Of a DNA stretch of 10,005 nucleotides, positions 7,906-10,005 are shown one piece after another (the first letter of the stretch is position 1; the number at the start of each line of letters is the position of its first letter). The position numbers and the translations under genes are program-made. The stretch is taken from assembly GCA_003024985.2 (NCBI GenBank), contig PXIH01S0001113.1. The stretch is one strand, 5' to 3'. The DNA comes from Euperipatoides rowelli. Lineage: Eukaryota > Onychophora > Udeonychophora > Euonychophora > Peripatopsidae. The notes under the pieces were generated by a model. That model was not told the DNA's origin. It saw only the letters and a program-made list of their open reading frames with translations, and did no database searches.

Positions 7906-8002
7906 TGGTATAGAAATTAATTGAAAAATGTTCCATTTTTAGGGTCAGGATAGGGAATCTTTTCAAAGTACTGGTGCTGGTATCAAAATTAATTGAAAAA
8001 TA
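7906..8002 (+). repeat. Direct repeat pair, 72-base spacing
   Basis: TGGTATAGAAATTAATTG plus six more bases (7906-7930) recurs as TGGTATCAAAATTAATTG plus a similar end (7978-8002). 22 of 25 positions agree. The 47 bases between them are not visibly repeated, so this is a spaced pair and not a tandem array. A minus-strand open frame covering it (7841-8059) looks like chance. Confidence 0.5.
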
Positions 8003-8767
8003 AAATACAATAATTATATTTATGACAGGCCTGATTCTGTTTAACAATTTATAAAACAATATTTTATAAAATTAAATACAGGTGGTTTAATGCAAATTTC
8101 TAAATTATAAAAATTAAAATTGAATTTGAAAAAATTTTTAAATTATTTTTAAAAAAGTCAAATTTGTTTTATGGACAGTAGGCTACTTATGTTAGGTCAA
8201 AGACATTTTTATTTTGCAATTATTTCCATACAATTTTGTTTAAAAAGGATACCTACCTAACCCTACATTCATATAGTAAACAAACATAGCGTAGGCATTA
8301 TTGAAGGAACTTGAAAAAAAACTAGAAACGTGTTCAGTTTGCAAGCATAGACTTGAAACGTGCAGTGCATGTGTGAAATAAATTGCAAGCGGCTGTCACT
8401 AGCTCCAGTCTACAATTTTGATTCTTTTATATTGATAGCTGCTATGAATTTAATTAATTTTTCAAAACGTTTTTGTTTATTTAAAATTAAAGCTTGTTTT
8501 TGCGATAATTTATCTAGGTCGATATTCTATTTCAGTCCAAAGTTTTTAAACCTTTAAAATTCCTACAGAAAACATATCATCATTCAATTTAGTTGTCCTC
8601 AATCAATAAAGAGCGATTTATTATAAGAAAAACTATTGCTTCGTTTTTTGAACAAGATGATGGGCATTTTTTTTTAATTAAATATTTTTTTAAATTAGGT
8701 TTTCATTATTTGTTTTAATATGAAACAATAATTATGAAAACCTAAGATGTGGTTAGGAATTAATTAA
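8003..8767. other. A/T-rich stretch, nothing recognised
   Basis: TAGGCTA is at 8179-8185. A plus-strand frame at 8360-8557 is open for 65 codons, but its composition follows the A/T-rich DNA and it shows no motif. No RNA gene or element boundary is seen. Confidence 0.5.
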
Positions 8768-8821
8768 TACAGGGTAAGGAATTTAAGGTTCACTTAGTTT
8801 GGCTATTTTCCCTGTAAGGAA
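8768..8821. other. Loose stem with direct repeats
   Basis: TACAGGG (8768-8774) and CCCTGTA (8810-8816) are perfect inverted copies 35 bases apart. GTAAGGAA overlaps both arms as a direct repeat (8774-8781 and 8814-8821). The combination is neat but short, and chance is possible. Confidence 0.35.
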
Positions 8822-9786
8822 CATTAACTAAAATAATAAGTTTCAGCATAGCCTATTGTAAATGTTAGATTTTATATTTTACAGCAACATTTTACATTTC
8901 ATTTCAAGCTAATTTCAGATGACACATTATTTAATGACTAGACAAATCTGAACAGTATAATAATTTATGCATTCATAATATTATGGACTGTTCGATTTCA
9001 TTGTTGTTTATTTGATGATTTTTTTAAAAACTAGTAGTGACCTCTATGAAGAGCTAGGTGAATCATATTCAGAATTGCAGTCCAGTTTTATGCCATTAAA
9101 ACTGATCAAGTACTAAAGACTTTTTGTCTTGAAGTGTAGATTAGATCTTTAAAATATCAGCTTTTGAATTTATCATTATTCATTTTAATGAAGGGCTTTT
9201 TATTTTATTTGACTCTTCTAAGTTGTATATGTCTTCATTACATAGACACTCAGGTTGATAGACTTTGTTCCTTTGTGATGATGATGATGTGGATTATTTT
9301 TAACATATGTTTAAAACTATTACATTTATAATTAAAAGTGTAATAAAACTATAAAAACAATGCTTATAATACCATATACATGGTTTATTGATAACTAAAA
9401 GTGATTAAATTAAAAAAATAATATTACCTCTATCCAGTTATTATAGATTATCTAAACTTATGGATATTTTTTTTTTCATTCTTTCAACTAGTGTTATCCG
9501 ATCTTTATTTTAACATTCGTCAAAATCAAAAGTAACAAACAAAATTTTTGCCATACACACATTTTTAGTGTGTTGAATAATGTGGAAATTTACGTAAAAC
9601 CACAGCTTTCCGTTGCTTTTATTTTTTTTAGTTTCATTTTCTCCATATGTTTGTTTCTTGATTATTGGTGTATCACCGTCGTTTGTCTCATTTAGATATT
9701 TATAATTTATTAAAAAGCTTTTCCAGGCTAAAATAAATAATTTTGTAATTTTTATCATAATACCATGTAGGCTATGTTATTTAAGA
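8822..9786. other. A/T-rich stretch, short GAT microsatellite
   Basis: No supported gene. It holds TAGCCTA at 8849-8855, T7A5 at 9019-9030, a short (GAT)n run at 9276-9289 and TAGGCTA at 9768-9774. The minus-strand frame at 9510-9758 (82 codons, K/N/I/F-rich) follows base composition and has no recognised domain. Confidence 0.5.
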
Positions 9787-9810
9787 TTTTTTTTTTAAAA
9801 AAAAAAAAAA
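9787..9810. repeat. T10A14 dyad
   Basis: Ten T followed directly by fourteen A, the longest of the T/A junctions in the window. It ends five bases before the TTAA of the putative transposon end, so it lies in that element's flank. Confidence 0.7.
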
Positions 9811-9815
9811 TTATA

Positions 9816-10005
9816 TTAACCCTTTCCACTCTGGATAGTCGAATCTGTCGACAAATTTCAATTAGCAGTTGCACTCCAAAGTCGAATGAGAGTCAACTTT
9901 TTTCTCTCAAATTCAATAATATAATTATCAAAACTGTTTCAAAAGTTGTTTTTTTTTACTCTCATAGATCAAAATATATTTGTCATTAATTATCCCAAGA
10001 GATTT
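9816..10005 (+). mobile_element. Left end of a piggyBac-type element (partial)
   Basis: TTAA (9816-9819) followed by CCCTTTCCACTC fits the family rule: piggyBac-type elements insert at TTAA, and many have termini beginning CCCTTT or CCYTTT. Inside, CACTCTGGATAGTCGAAT (9827-9844) recurs in altered form as CACTCCAAAGTCGAAT (9872-9887), a subterminal direct repeat. GTCGA/TCGAC (9838-9842 and 9848-9852) forms a short palindrome around ATCTG. The terminus points right and no matching right end (AAAGGGTTAA) occurs before 10005, so the element continues beyond the window and at least 186 bases are present. No transposase is visible; a frame open at 9774-9989 shows no DDD-type motif. It could be a full element or a MITE. 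Confidence 0.45.

Noticed and set aside
7841-8059. Minus-strand frame over the direct repeat
   Set aside because: The F/I/N-rich composition mirrors the A/T-rich DNA; no family recognised.
8768-8816. TACAGGG...CCCTGTA as a hAT-type MITE
   Set aside because: The arms are only 7 bases and there is no 8-bp target duplication on the outside.
9510-9758. 82-codon minus-strand frame
   Set aside because: The K/N/I/F-rich composition follows base content, and no transposase or other domain is visible despite the nearby transposon end.
1-10005. tRNA, rRNA, CRISPR array, operon or a multi-gene system
   Set aside because: No cloverleaf-like boxes, no regular spacer/repeat array and no gene cluster were seen on either strand.

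Overview
The window looks like non-coding DNA from an A+T-rich animal (eukaryotic) genome. By eye A+T is about 70-75%; I did not count it. Long A and T runs, a pyrimidine-tract/AG splice acceptor, no long open reading frames and scattered repeat fragments all point to eukaryotic intergenic or intronic sequence. One fragment near 1331 resembles a short interspersed repeat I associate with mollusc genomes. TAGGCTA/TAGCCTA also recurs often. A mollusc or similar invertebrate is therefore my best guess, held weakly.

Layout. 1-1140 is A/T-rich with no supported gene. 1141-1157 is a good match to the core of the ZNF143/Staf promoter element. 1325-1400 is the mollusc-like repeat fragment. The only convincing protein-coding signal is in 1954-2989. 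A degenerate exon-like block (1954-2186) has two opposite frame breaks. After about 700 bp of intron-like sequence comes a possible last coding exon (2887-2989), with a strong acceptor and a lysine/arginine-rich C-terminus. The two do not join in frame as they stand, so this is either a decayed gene copy or a real gene damaged by assembly errors. I could not identify the family. 2990-3663 would be its 3' untranslated or flanking region, with two small hairpins, a G-rich tract and an AATAAA.

From 3.7 to 7.0 kb the sequence is a patchwork of simple structure: T-run/A-run dyads, perfect 12-bp palindromes, a 15-bp-stem hairpin (4128-4175), and several C- or G-rich tracts. Two of the C tracts carry the same right-hand sequence and start exactly 300 bp apart. 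From 7.0 to 9.8 kb there are a degenerate telomere-like stretch, an isolated G/C-only block, a 72-bp-spaced direct repeat and a loose stem. None of these comes with a gene.

The right edge (9816 onward) carries what looks like the left end of a piggyBac-type transposon or its non-autonomous derivative: a TTAA target site, a CCCTTT terminus and internal subterminal repeats. The element runs off the window. I found no tRNA, rRNA or CRISPR array and no multi-gene system. The most useful leads are the transposon end and the broken exon.
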